The notes under the pieces: generated by a model | What the model was told of the DNA's origin: nothing | The model's input: only the letters and a program-made list of their open reading frames with translations | Database searches by the model: none | Program-made: the position numbers and the translations under genes | In this document: piece after piece, positions 54,439-62,392 of the stretch | Layout of the letters: each line of letters begins with the position of its first letter | Numbering within the stretch: position 1 is the first letter of the stretch | NCBI RefSeq assembly: GCF_005886345.1 | Contig: NZ_PNEC01000021.1 | Location: forward strand, 62,001 to 126,000 | Reading direction: 5' to 3' | Origin: Pseudoalteromonas phenolica | GTDB lineage: Bacteria; Pseudomonadota; Gammaproteobacteria; Enterobacterales; Alteromonadaceae | DNA: 64,000 bases

Positions 54439-57396
54439 ATGAACTTAAGATTATCAGCAATTATGCAAGGACTCGTTGCGAGTTCTCTTTTACTCTCAGG
54501 TAACACTTTTGCCAATCAGGTGAATGAAGACGAAGTCGAAAAGATTCAGGTTACAGGTTCTCGTATTGCGCGTACTAGTGCGCAAATGACAACACCAACA
54601 ACCATGATTGATGCAAAAGAAATCGCGCAATCGGGTGTAAAGAATATTGGCGACTTAATGCATAAACTGCCCGCTATGATCAGTGGTGTAGGTTCAACTA
54701 CGGCGACAGGCAATGGCACAGGCCTTCAGTCTGCAGGTCAAGAACTCATAAACTTACGTGGTTTAGGTACAGAGCGAAGCTTAGTACTCGTCAATGGTCG
54801 TCGTCATGTATCGGGTGATGCCGGTAATTCTGCTGTCGACATTTCTATGATCCCGACTTCACTTATTGAGCGTGTCGAAATTATTACCGGCGGTGCATCT
54901 GCTATTTATGGTGCTGACGCGGTAACTGGTGTTGTTAACTTTATTATGAAGAAGGACTTCACTGGATTCGAACTTGATGCATCTTATGCACAAAGTGCTG
55001 AAGATGATGCAAAAAGCAATGATATTTCGCTGACTTGGGGTACAGACTTTGCAGATAGCGCGGGTAATGTTACTTTTCACGTCAGTTATTCAGACCGTGA
55101 TGCGCTTTCAGTTACGGCGCGTGACTATGCCAATAAAAACCATTCTTTTTTACCAAACCCTGAAAATACTGGTCCTGATGACGGTATTTCAGATACTGTA
55201 TTTGTAGAAGATTTACGTTTCCAAGCGCTCAGCGCCGAGGGCTTAATCTACTTACCTAATAGTAACTATTTCTTTGGCGATGCCCCTATCAGCCAGATCC
55301 CTGTACCCACATTCGCAAATGATCCTATTGCATTTCCGTTTGGTCATGTAGGTTACGACACATTTACCATCGACCGCGAAGATGGCCACTTTAGACCTTT
55401 CCAAAATGGTGATTTTTGTGATGGTCCGGTTACGTGCTCTAACGGTGATGGATTTAGGATCTCTGAAACTAACTACGCCATTGCGCCTAGTGAAAGACTC
55501 TTAATGAATTTAGGCTCTAGATACGATCTGAGTGACGACGTCAGCCTTTATCTTGATAGCAAATACGGTAAGGTTGAGTCTTTTGCGATTGGTCAGGCAA
55601 GTATTTTCCACGATGATAACTTCGGTCCATTGATCAGCTTAAAGCAAGATAACCCATTTATACCAAGTGAATTAAGAACATTAATGCAAGAGCGTAATGT
55701 GCAAGATGCCGCATTAGCAGTGGTCGGTTTACCATCAAGCTCTGAAAACATTCGTGAAACCATGCAGATCACTTTAGGTGCTGAAGGAACATTTGCTGAT
55801 TACGATTTTGATACTTATGTGCAACACGGCAGAGTCACCGCTGATATTTATGAGCTCACAACATTCAATGAGCGCTACTACCGCTCACTAGATGCAACCA
55901 CAGACGCCAGTGGAAATGCCATTTGTCGTGATACCAGCGATCCTGCCTGTGTGCCGTATAACCCTATCTTCAAACAAGCCAGCCAGGCGGCATTAGACTA
56001 CGCTGGTGTGAAACTGCATAACAAACAAGAGATGGAGCAAACCATTGCCAGTTTTGTGTTTCATGGTGACTTAGTCGATACCGATTTGGGCCCTATTGCA
56101 TTTGCAGCAGGTCTTGAATACCGAAACGAGCGTTCGCTTTCTGATCCTGATCCTCTCACTCAAGGACGTGATGAAAATGGCGTAGGCCTTGGTCTAGTAG
56201 GCACAACAACAGGTCAAACCCCTGCTACTAATAGCTTTTTTAGTACTGTAGAAGGTAGCTATAACGTAAAAGAAATTTTTGGTGAAGTCAGCGTACCTTT
56301 ATTGGCAGACTTACCCTTAATTGAAACGCTTGATATAGAAGTGGCTGCACGCTATGCCGATCACAGTATCACTGGTGGAGATAGCACCTATAAAGCGTCT
56401 TTAAACTGGCAGTTTGGTTATGACATTGGCTCTCGTGCTAGTTATTCTCGTGCAGTACGTGCTCCGAATATTCAAGAACTGTTTGCGCCGGCTTCTTCTG
56501 GTGCAGCCCGTTTGGTCGACCCATGTCACAAAGATAATTTAGATGCAGAGCCCGCTGTTGCTGCAAATCGTAAAGCAAATTGTGAGTTGTTAGGCTTAGA
56601 TGCTGAATTTACCTCAAACGCGTCATTCGGTACTGTGCTGACACACACTACCGGTAATACCGAACTCAAACCAGAAACAGCTGATACCTTTACGCTAGGT
56701 TTAACTTATTCGCCTAATGCTAACCTAAATATTGCTGTTGATTACTGGGATATTGAAATCACAGATGCCATCACGCAAATCGATGGCAGTGATATCTTGT
56801 CAAACTGTGTTGATGGCAGCCAGCTTGATGACGCATTTTGTAGCAAAGTGAAACGCGCTGAAAACGGCAACATTTTATTTGTTGGCGTTAATGCCGTAAA
56901 TGCCGCTCGCTTCTCAGCAAAAGGTGTTGATTTAGAAACCGCATTACGTTACGAAACTGGTTTTGGGCAACTCAGCTTCAGAGTCAATGCCTCATACCTA
57001 GCGGAACGCATTAACGAGCAAAACCCGAAAGCAGGTTTACCTATTGAGAACGAAGCAGGCTCAGTGACTTACCCTCGTGTAAGAGCAAACTTTAGCACTT
57101 CTTATAATTACAATGATCTAACAGCAAGTTTAAATAGCAACTATGTTGGCAGTTCTACATTTGATAAAACGCGCTCTGATGAGTACTACCCTTCAGCGTT
57201 TGCGAATGAAGTAGGTAGCTACACCAGCCATAACCTGCAAATTAACTATCAATGGCTTGACTCTTTATCTATGTATTTAGGCGTCAATAACCTCACTGAT
57301 AAACGACCTCCAAGATTACCAGGACTTAACCAAGGCAGTCTTTTATATGATGTGGTAGGAAGAAGCTACCGCCTAGGTCTTAAATATCAATTTTAA
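54439..57396 (+). CDS. TonB-dependent outer-membrane receptor
   Basis: This 985-aa precursor has a signal peptide (about 1-26, ending TFA), a TonB-box-like VEKIQVTGSRI (about 33-43), a plug (about 50-175; NLRGLGTERSLVLVNGRRHV and IYGADAVTGVVNFIMKKDF) and a C-terminal barrel ending GLKYQF. The IQVTGSRI plus LVLVNGRRH pattern belongs to a receptor group common in Alteromonadales and Sphingomonads and often paired with peptidases. The S9 peptidase gene lies 75 bp downstream, so uptake of peptides or peptide-containing compounds is a reasonable guess. The ligand is unknown. Confidence 0.95.
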   Translation: MNLRLSAIMQGLVASSLLLSGNTFANQVNEDEVEKIQVTGSRIARTSAQMTTPTTMIDAKEIAQSGVKNIGDLMHKLPAMISGVGSTTATGNGTGLQSAGQELINLRGLGTERSLVLVNGRRHVSGDAGNSAVDISMIPTSLIERVEIITGGASAIYGADAVTGVVNFIMKKDFTGFELDASYAQSAEDDAKSNDISLTWGTDFADSAGNVTFHVSYSDRDALSVTARDYANKNHSFLPNPENTGPDDGISDTVFVEDLRFQALSAEGLIYLPNSNYFFGDAPISQIPVPTFANDPIAFPFGHVGYDTFTIDREDGHFRPFQNGDFCDGPVTCSNGDGFRISETNYAIAPSERLLMNLGSRYDLSDDVSLYLDSKYGKVESFAIGQASIFHDDNFGPLISLKQDNPFIPSELRTLMQERNVQDAALAVVGLPSSSENIRETMQITLGAEGTFADYDFDTYVQHGRVTADIYELTTFNERYYRSLDATTDASGNAICRDTSDPACVPYNPIFKQASQAALDYAGVKLHNKQEMEQTIASFVFHGDLVDTDLGPIAFAAGLEYRNERSLSDPDPLTQGRDENGVGLGLVGTTTGQTPATNSFFSTVEGSYNVKEIFGEVSVPLLADLPLIETLDIEVAARYADHSITGGDSTYKASLNWQFGYDIGSRASYSRAVRAPNIQELFAPASSGAARLVDPCHKDNLDAEPAVAANRKANCELLGLDAEFTSNASFGTVLTHTTGNTELKPETADTFTLGLTYSPNANLNIAVDYWDIEITDAITQIDGSDILSNCVDGSQLDDAFCSKVKRAENGNILFVGVNAVNAARFSAKGVDLETALRYETGFGQLSFRVNASYLAERINEQNPKAGLPIENEAGSVTYPRVRANFSTSYNYNDLTASLNSNYVGSSTFDKTRSDEYYPSAFANEVGSYTSHNLQINYQWLDSLSMYLGVNNLTDKRPPRLPGLNQGSLLYDVVGRSYRLGLKYQF

Positions 57397-57405
57397 TTGA
57401 AACCC

Positions 57406-57447
57406 AAGTGAGCAACCTTATTCAACGGGGGGTTGCTCGCTTATTTT
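57406..57447 (+). terminator. Hairpin between TonB receptor and S9 peptidase genes
   Basis: AAGTGAGCAACC (57406-57417) and GGTTGCTCGCTT (57431-57442) form a 12-bp stem with one G-U pair, followed by ATTTTT. It may attenuate transcription into the peptidase gene. Confidence 0.65.
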
Positions 57448-57471
57448 TAATCAAAGCAAGTGTGAATAAAT

Positions 57472-59385
57472 ATGATCAGACAATCTTTACTTACCTGTGC
57501 GGTACTCTCGCTTTTGAGCGCATGCAGCACGACTTCTTCCCAACAGAATTTAGAAGTTAAGTCAGCCGCAAGTGTTCAAGCATTTAAACAATATAGTGCT
57601 GAAACCTTCTACGATACTGTTAACGTTATGGGCAGTAGTTTTTCTAATGATGGGAAAAGCATTTTAGTCAGTAGTGATGAAACTGGAATTTTCAACCTGT
57701 ATCAAGTGGATGCTAAAACAGGTAATAAAACGCAACTGACCAATAATACTGATACGACTTACCCTGTTGGCTATTTTCCAAATGATGATCGCGTTTTATT
57801 TACTAAAGATGCGGGCGGCAATGAGTTATTCCACCTATATGTACGTGAGCTAGATGGCTCTGTTAAAGATTTAACACCAGGTCCAAAAACACGCGCAACC
57901 ATGTTTGGCTTTTCGGGTGATAAAAGCCATTTTTACGTACTGAGTAATGAACGCGATATGCGTTTTATGGACTTATATAAGTACGATGCTAAAACTTATG
58001 AGCGTTCTTTATTATATAAGAATGAGTCAGGCTTAAACATTGAAACAGTCAGTCCTGATGAGCGCTATTTTGTATTGAGTAAATCAAATAGCAATAAAGA
58101 TTCTGACTTGTTCTTGGTTGATAACCAAGCTAAAGGTCAAAAACCAGTTTTACTCTCTAACGTAGAGCATGATGCAACGTTTTCAGCTAATTCATTTTCT
58201 AAAGATGGGCAAACACTTTACTATCAAACGAATGCCCATGGTGAATTTGCACAAATTTGGCAATACGATTTAACGACCCAAGCGCATAAACCTTATTTAG
58301 TTGCAGATTGGGATATCACCCATATGTATTTCTCAGAATCGGGCCGTTACCGCGTTCATTTTGTTAATGAAGATTCAATGACAAAATTGGTCGCCACCGA
58401 TTTAAATACGCAAAAAACCATCCAGATGCCAGAATTACCCGCTGGTAATTTAAGAAGTGTTAACTTCTCTAAAGACGAGCAGAAAATTTCTTTTTATCTG
58501 ACATCAGATACCTCTCCACACAACTTATATGTTTGGCAGTTTGGTGCTCAACAAGCTACTCAGTTAACTTCTTCATTGAATAAAGCCATAGATGAAAACC
58601 ATTTAGTGACCAGTACCATAGAACGCTTTAACAGCTTCGACGGTTTAGAAGTCCCAGGAGTAATGTATAAACCAAAGCAAGCGTCTAAAGCTTCTCCTGT
58701 GCCAGTTGTTATTTTTGTTCATGGTGGTCCAGGTGGACAAAGTGTCAGAGGCTACCGACCTGAAATCCAACATTTAGTGAATCATGGCTATGCCGTGTAT
58801 GCCATCAATAACCGCGGTAGTAGTGGATATGGTAAAACCTTCTTTCATTTAGATGATAAGAAGCATGGTAAAGATGACTTGAACGATCTTATTTGGGGTA
58901 AAAAATACCTACAAAGCTTAGATTGGGTTAATAAAGACAAAATCGGCATTATGGGTGGCAGTTACGGTGGTTATTTAACGGCTGCTGCATTGGCCTTTGC
59001 ACCTGAAGAATTTGAAGTCGGAATTAACATATTCGGCGTGACAAACTGGGTGAGAACGCTTAAGTCTATTCCACCTTGGTGGGAAAGCTTCCGTAAAGCC
59101 TTGTATGACGAAATGGGTGATCCTGCAACAGATGAGGCAAGGCATAGAGCTATCTCCCCGCTATTCCATGCACATAATATTGTGAAGCCGTTAATGGTTG
59201 TGCAAGGTGCAAACGATCCTCGTGTCTTACAGGTTGAAAGTGATGAACTGGTTGAAGCGGTTAAGAAGAATGGCACACCGGTTGAGTACGTGCTATTCCC
59301 AGATGAAGGCCACGGTTTTACTAAAAAGAAAAACCGCATCACGGCATCTGATGCTTACTTAAAGTTTTTACAATCCCATCTATAA
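57472..59385 (+). CDS. S9-family (prolyl oligopeptidase-like) peptidase, lipoprotein
   Basis: This 637-aa alpha/beta-hydrolase peptidase is probably periplasmic and membrane-anchored: lipobox LLSAC (Cys18) followed by STTSSQQ. An N-terminal beta-propeller (about 40-380; FSNDGKSI, FSKDGQTLYY and similar repeats) is followed by the catalytic domain (about 385-637), with nucleophile Ser497 in GGSYGGYLTA, Asp in QGANDPRV and His in DEGHGFTKK. HGGPGGQSVRGY is the oxyanion region. It belongs to the acylaminoacyl/dipeptidyl-peptidase type. Its place after a TonB receptor gene suggests it trims imported peptides. The start ATG has no strong ribosome-binding site. Confidence 0.93.
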   Translation: MIRQSLLTCAVLSLLSACSTTSSQQNLEVKSAASVQAFKQYSAETFYDTVNVMGSSFSNDGKSILVSSDETGIFNLYQVDAKTGNKTQLTNNTDTTYPVGYFPNDDRVLFTKDAGGNELFHLYVRELDGSVKDLTPGPKTRATMFGFSGDKSHFYVLSNERDMRFMDLYKYDAKTYERSLLYKNESGLNIETVSPDERYFVLSKSNSNKDSDLFLVDNQAKGQKPVLLSNVEHDATFSANSFSKDGQTLYYQTNAHGEFAQIWQYDLTTQAHKPYLVADWDITHMYFSESGRYRVHFVNEDSMTKLVATDLNTQKTIQMPELPAGNLRSVNFSKDEQKISFYLTSDTSPHNLYVWQFGAQQATQLTSSLNKAIDENHLVTSTIERFNSFDGLEVPGVMYKPKQASKASPVPVVIFVHGGPGGQSVRGYRPEIQHLVNHGYAVYAINNRGSSGYGKTFFHLDDKKHGKDDLNDLIWGKKYLQSLDWVNKDKIGIMGGSYGGYLTAAALAFAPEEFEVGINIFGVTNWVRTLKSIPPWWESFRKALYDEMGDPATDEARHRAISPLFHAHNIVKPLMVVQGANDPRVLQVESDELVEAVKKNGTPVEYVLFPDEGHGFTKKKNRITASDAYLKFLQSHL

Positions 59386-59402
59386 AATAGTTACCCGTCA
59401 AC

Positions 59403-59435
59403 AAAGCCAAGGCAATTCATAGTCTTGGCTTTTTT
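59403..59435 (+). terminator. Intrinsic terminator of the S9 peptidase gene
   Basis: AAGCCAAG and CTTGGCTT form an 8-bp stem with a 12-nt loop, followed by TTTTT. It begins 17 bp past the stop. Confidence 0.85.
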
Positions 59436-59555
59436 AGCTCTAAACTCTTCATTTATTGTGCTAGTAATCTGTCCATATTTAATGTAAAAAGCACCCTTTG
59501 ATTTAAACATGATAATAATGTTTATTTGTATTTAACTATTTTGTAGTAGGTATAA

Positions 59556-59711
59556 ATGAGTAAAACCCTGTGTGAGTGGAAAAGAAAAGACATCGAAAGC
59601 AAACTATCTCAGCTTGGAGATATTGTTTCACCCAGTCACTTTATTTGTAAGAAATGCGCCCGTTCAGCGAGCGATAAAAAGTACCTATGCAAAGGTACAA
59701 AACTGAAATAA
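59556..59711 (+). CDS. Small four-cysteine protein, putative zinc-binding
   Basis: This 51-aa reading frame starts at ATG with TAGTAGG upstream and ends TAA. It begins MSKTLCEWKRKDIESKLSQL and later has CKKC (about residues 31-34) and a final Cys (about 45), so four cysteines in all (6, 31, 34, 45), very likely a zinc site. It is basic (many Lys). Small proteins of this pattern (TLCEW...CxxCAR...LCK) are, as far as I recall, conserved in Vibrio and Alteromonadales without known function. It lies between the peptidase and ferritin genes, and 220 bp separate it from ftnA. Confidence 0.7.
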   Translation: MSKTLCEWKRKDIESKLSQLGDIVSPSHFICKKCARSASDKKYLCKGTKLK

Positions 59712-59931
59712 TCATTCGCATTCTTACTTATAGTTGTACCTAAATTTTTATTGCACACCACTTTTTAGTCGGTGAGCTTTAATGAGATTGATTGCGCTTT
59801 TTGCTTAACTGGATTTTTGCGTTTTTTCTCGCCTAAATTGTTATTTTTATTTGTTTTTCTTTATGATCTACTTGTATTCATGAGCGTATTAAAGAACAAT
59901 GCGTGCATAAATTCTTAGAGGAGTAACCGCT

Positions 59932-60456
59932 ATGTTAGCCCCAGCAATGGTTGAAAAATTAAACGAGCAAATTAATTTAGAATTCTATTCTTCAAACCTA
60001 TACTTACAGATGAGTGCTTGGTGTGAAGACAAAGGCTTCGAAGGTGCTGCTGAGTTTTTAAGAAAGCATGCCGTTGAAGAAATGGAACACATGAACCGTT
60101 TATTCACTTATGTAAGTGAAACCGGTGCATTACCAATTTTAGGTGCCATTGAAGCGCCTCCTCATGAGTTTAATTCTCTAGGTGATGTATTTAGAACCAC
60201 TCTTGAGCATGAGTGCACTATCACTAAAGCAATTAACGAGCTAACTCATGTTGCTTTCACTACACATGACTACTCTACGTTTAACTTCTTACAATGGTAT
60301 GTTGCTGAACAACATGAAGAAGAAAAGCTGTTCAAAGGTATTTTAGATAAGCTAGAGCTTATTGGTGAAGATGGTAAAGCACTATTCTGGATCGACAAAG
60401 ATCTTGCTGAATTAGCGAAAACGGGTAGTACTTCTATCATGGAAGCTGGTGCTTAA
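59932..60456 (+). CDS. ftnA: Bacterial ferritin
   Basis: The 174-aa non-haem ferritin stores iron in a 24-mer shell. It resembles E. coli FtnA (165 aa). The ferroxidase-centre ligands are visible: Glu in [14 protein letters not shown] (with the conserved Tyr), Glu and His in AVEEMEHM, and a later Glu in QHEEEKLF. No methionine haem ligand of bacterioferritin is evident. The ATG has GAGGAG. It is monocistronic with a clear terminator. No Fur box was identified with confidence. Confidence 0.96.
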   Translation: MLAPAMVEKLNEQINLEFYSSNLYLQMSAWCEDKGFEGAAEFLRKHAVEEMEHMNRLFTYVSETGALPILGAIEAPPHEFNSLGDVFRTTLEHECTITKAINELTHVAFTTHDYSTFNFLQWYVAEQHEEEKLFKGILDKLELIGEDGKALFWIDKDLAELAKTGSTSIMEAGA

Positions 60457-60475
60457 TCTAAAGCCCTAAAACGAG

Positions 60476-60502
60476 AAAAGGTAGCTATTTAGCTACCTTT
60501 TT
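60476..60502 (+). terminator. Intrinsic terminator of ftnA (bidirectional)
   Basis: AAAAGGTAGCT and AGCTACCTTTT pair over ATTT, with T-runs on both strands. It lies between ftnA and the convergent decarboxylase gene (ending 60522). Confidence 0.88.
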
Positions 60503-60521
60503 TGTTTGTTCATTCGATAAG

Positions 60522-62327
60522 TTAAAATTTCCCTGCTGGTGGCCAGTTTGGGTTATCGATTTCATCTTCCCCCACTGCACTGTCAGCTTCAACCGCAATT
60601 GCATTAGGCACATTGTCTTTAGGAATACAGAGTTCAACAACATAATTGTTATGCTCATCAGCGCGAATTTCTTCTAGCACCCCGTATAATTGCTCAACAG
60701 AGGTCACTTTACGGCCTTGCCCACCAAATGCATCAGTGATTTTTGCAATTTCCCAATTGGGTAAATCATTATATTGATATACATCATTTAATAATTTATC
60801 TGGATAATCGACTGGGGGTTGCCTAAATGGATTCGGATTAACTAAGTATTGCTCAATGCCGTAAATTCCATTTGCAATAACAAATACAACCGTGTTCTGC
60901 CCATAAGCATTTTGATCGGCAACCGCTTGGCAAGTTTCATGAAATGCGCCATCTCCGACCACAACAATGGCGCGCTTATCAGGAAATGCACATTTAATAC
61001 CAGTGCCTGCAGGCACTGAATAGCCTATAGAAAGCCAAGCAGCTTGTGCAACAAAGCCATTTCGACTCGGTACTTTAACACTCTGCGCACCAATTAAAGG
61101 GAAGCCGGCATCGACGACCATGATGTCATCTTCGGTAAGCCACTGACTCATAGCTGAGAAAAAGCTGTCATACCCTAAAGGTTGCACTAGACTGCTTTGG
61201 CTCGACATAAGCTTAAAGCTCGTATGTCTTTGAGTACGTAAGCCTGCGAGCTCTAGCAACTCCTTCTTCGCAGCTATATCAATAAATTCAGCCAACATAG
61301 TATCAATAAAGGCTTCTAGAGTCACTGATGCATAAAACTCAGCGCCGACAAACACCCCACCGTGAGCAGCTAGAATAGTGTTACTGCTGCGTATATCTTC
61401 ATTGCCGGTATCTTTACCTGTGGTCCATGCACCAATACCAACTAACACGCCGTCTTCACCCACTAAATTATCAACTTCTTGTTTTTTTAATGTGACACAG
61501 CCTTCAAAATAACGATGTGATTCTTCTATGACTGACTTACTCAATGCTGATGTCACAAAATGAATATGTTGATCCGGCACAGTATGGGTTTCATTAATAA
61601 AATCGAGCAATGATAAGAACTTGTCTTGCAAGCCATACCTTTGTAATTCGACACCTGCCCAGAAAATACTTTTTGGTTTACTGCGCATTAAATTTACCGC
61701 AGCTTTAGCTGCTGGTTTTGCTTCACTCACTGTAACCGTTGCACCCACACCAGAGCTAAGTTTACCACTTGGTTTTTGACAATCCGCACGCCACACATCT
61801 TCAGCTACTTCAAAATATATGGGGCGACGCTCTGTCAACATAGCGGTAATCGCGGCATCAATTTGATAAGGCGCTTGTTTGGCATTGGTGATCCTCTCAG
61901 CTGCGACAGTCACAGGTTTAAACATATGAATGTCTACAAACTCATATCCTGTTGTATGAGAATAAAGTAAGCCCGCTTGTTTTGAAATTTGGTCTTCTTT
62001 ATTTGTTGGGGCACCGTTTATTAAAATCACAGGCACTTGCTCGACATAAGAGCCGGCAATCGTATTGAGTAAACTAAATGCCCCCACACTATAAGTCACA
62101 TAAAGTGCACTCACGCCTTTTAATCTTGCATAGGCATCAGCGGCAAAGCCTGCACAAATTTCATTGGCGTTGCCTGATATTTTTATCGGGGAATTATCAT
62201 CTGCCAAAATCGTGTCTAATAACGCAGCCGTATAATTACCTGCTACCCCAAACATTTGTTCGATACCTATTTGTTCCATTCTTACTTTTAAGTAATCTGC
62301 AACGGTAAAATTCTCGGTGATATTCAT
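60522..62327 (-). CDS. ThDP-dependent 2-keto-acid decarboxylase-like enzyme, variant active site
   Basis: From ATG 62327 (site AGGAAA) the protein has 601 aa in the pyruvate/indolepyruvate decarboxylase family. The catalytic Glu of the ThDP N1' site is in NANEICAGF, the Mg-ThDP motif is GDGAFHETCQAV...IAN, and the C-terminal Glu of YGIEQY is kept. But the Asp of the FGVPGDYN motif is Asn here (FGVAGNYT) and the first histidine of the HH pair is Ser (YSHTTG). Both are catalytic in classic decarboxylases, so the reaction may differ. A keto acid from the flavin amine oxidase encoded just upstream would be a plausible substrate (inference). Confidence 0.88.
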   Translation of the reverse strand: MNITENFTVADYLKVRMEQIGIEQMFGVAGNYTAALLDTILADDNSPIKISGNANEICAGFAADAYARLKGVSALYVTYSVGAFSLLNTIAGSYVEQVPVILINGAPTNKEDQISKQAGLLYSHTTGYEFVDIHMFKPVTVAAERITNAKQAPYQIDAAITAMLTERRPIYFEVAEDVWRADCQKPSGKLSSGVGATVTVSEAKPAAKAAVNLMRSKPKSIFWAGVELQRYGLQDKFLSLLDFINETHTVPDQHIHFVTSALSKSVIEESHRYFEGCVTLKKQEVDNLVGEDGVLVGIGAWTTGKDTGNEDIRSSNTILAAHGGVFVGAEFYASVTLEAFIDTMLAEFIDIAAKKELLELAGLRTQRHTSFKLMSSQSSLVQPLGYDSFFSAMSQWLTEDDIMVVDAGFPLIGAQSVKVPSRNGFVAQAAWLSIGYSVPAGTGIKCAFPDKRAIVVVGDGAFHETCQAVADQNAYGQNTVVFVIANGIYGIEQYLVNPNPFRQPPVDYPDKLLNDVYQYNDLPNWEIAKITDAFGGQGRKVTSVEQLYGVLEEIRADEHNNYVVELCIPKDNVPNAIAVEADSAVGEDEIDNPNWPPAGKF

Positions 62328-62353
62328 AATTTCTTTCCTGGAAATACACAATG

Positions 62354-62377
62354 AAAAAAGGGCCAAAAAGGCCCTAA
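62354..62377 (-). terminator. Short intrinsic terminator after the amine oxidase gene
   Basis: AGGGCC (62359-62364) and GGCCCT (62370-62375) form a 6-bp stem. On the minus strand it is followed by TTTTTT. It lies in the 65-bp gap between amine oxidase and decarboxylase genes, so the latter may be expressed only partly from the same transcript. Confidence 0.65.
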
Positions 62378-62392
62378 GTCTTGGGGAAGTCT

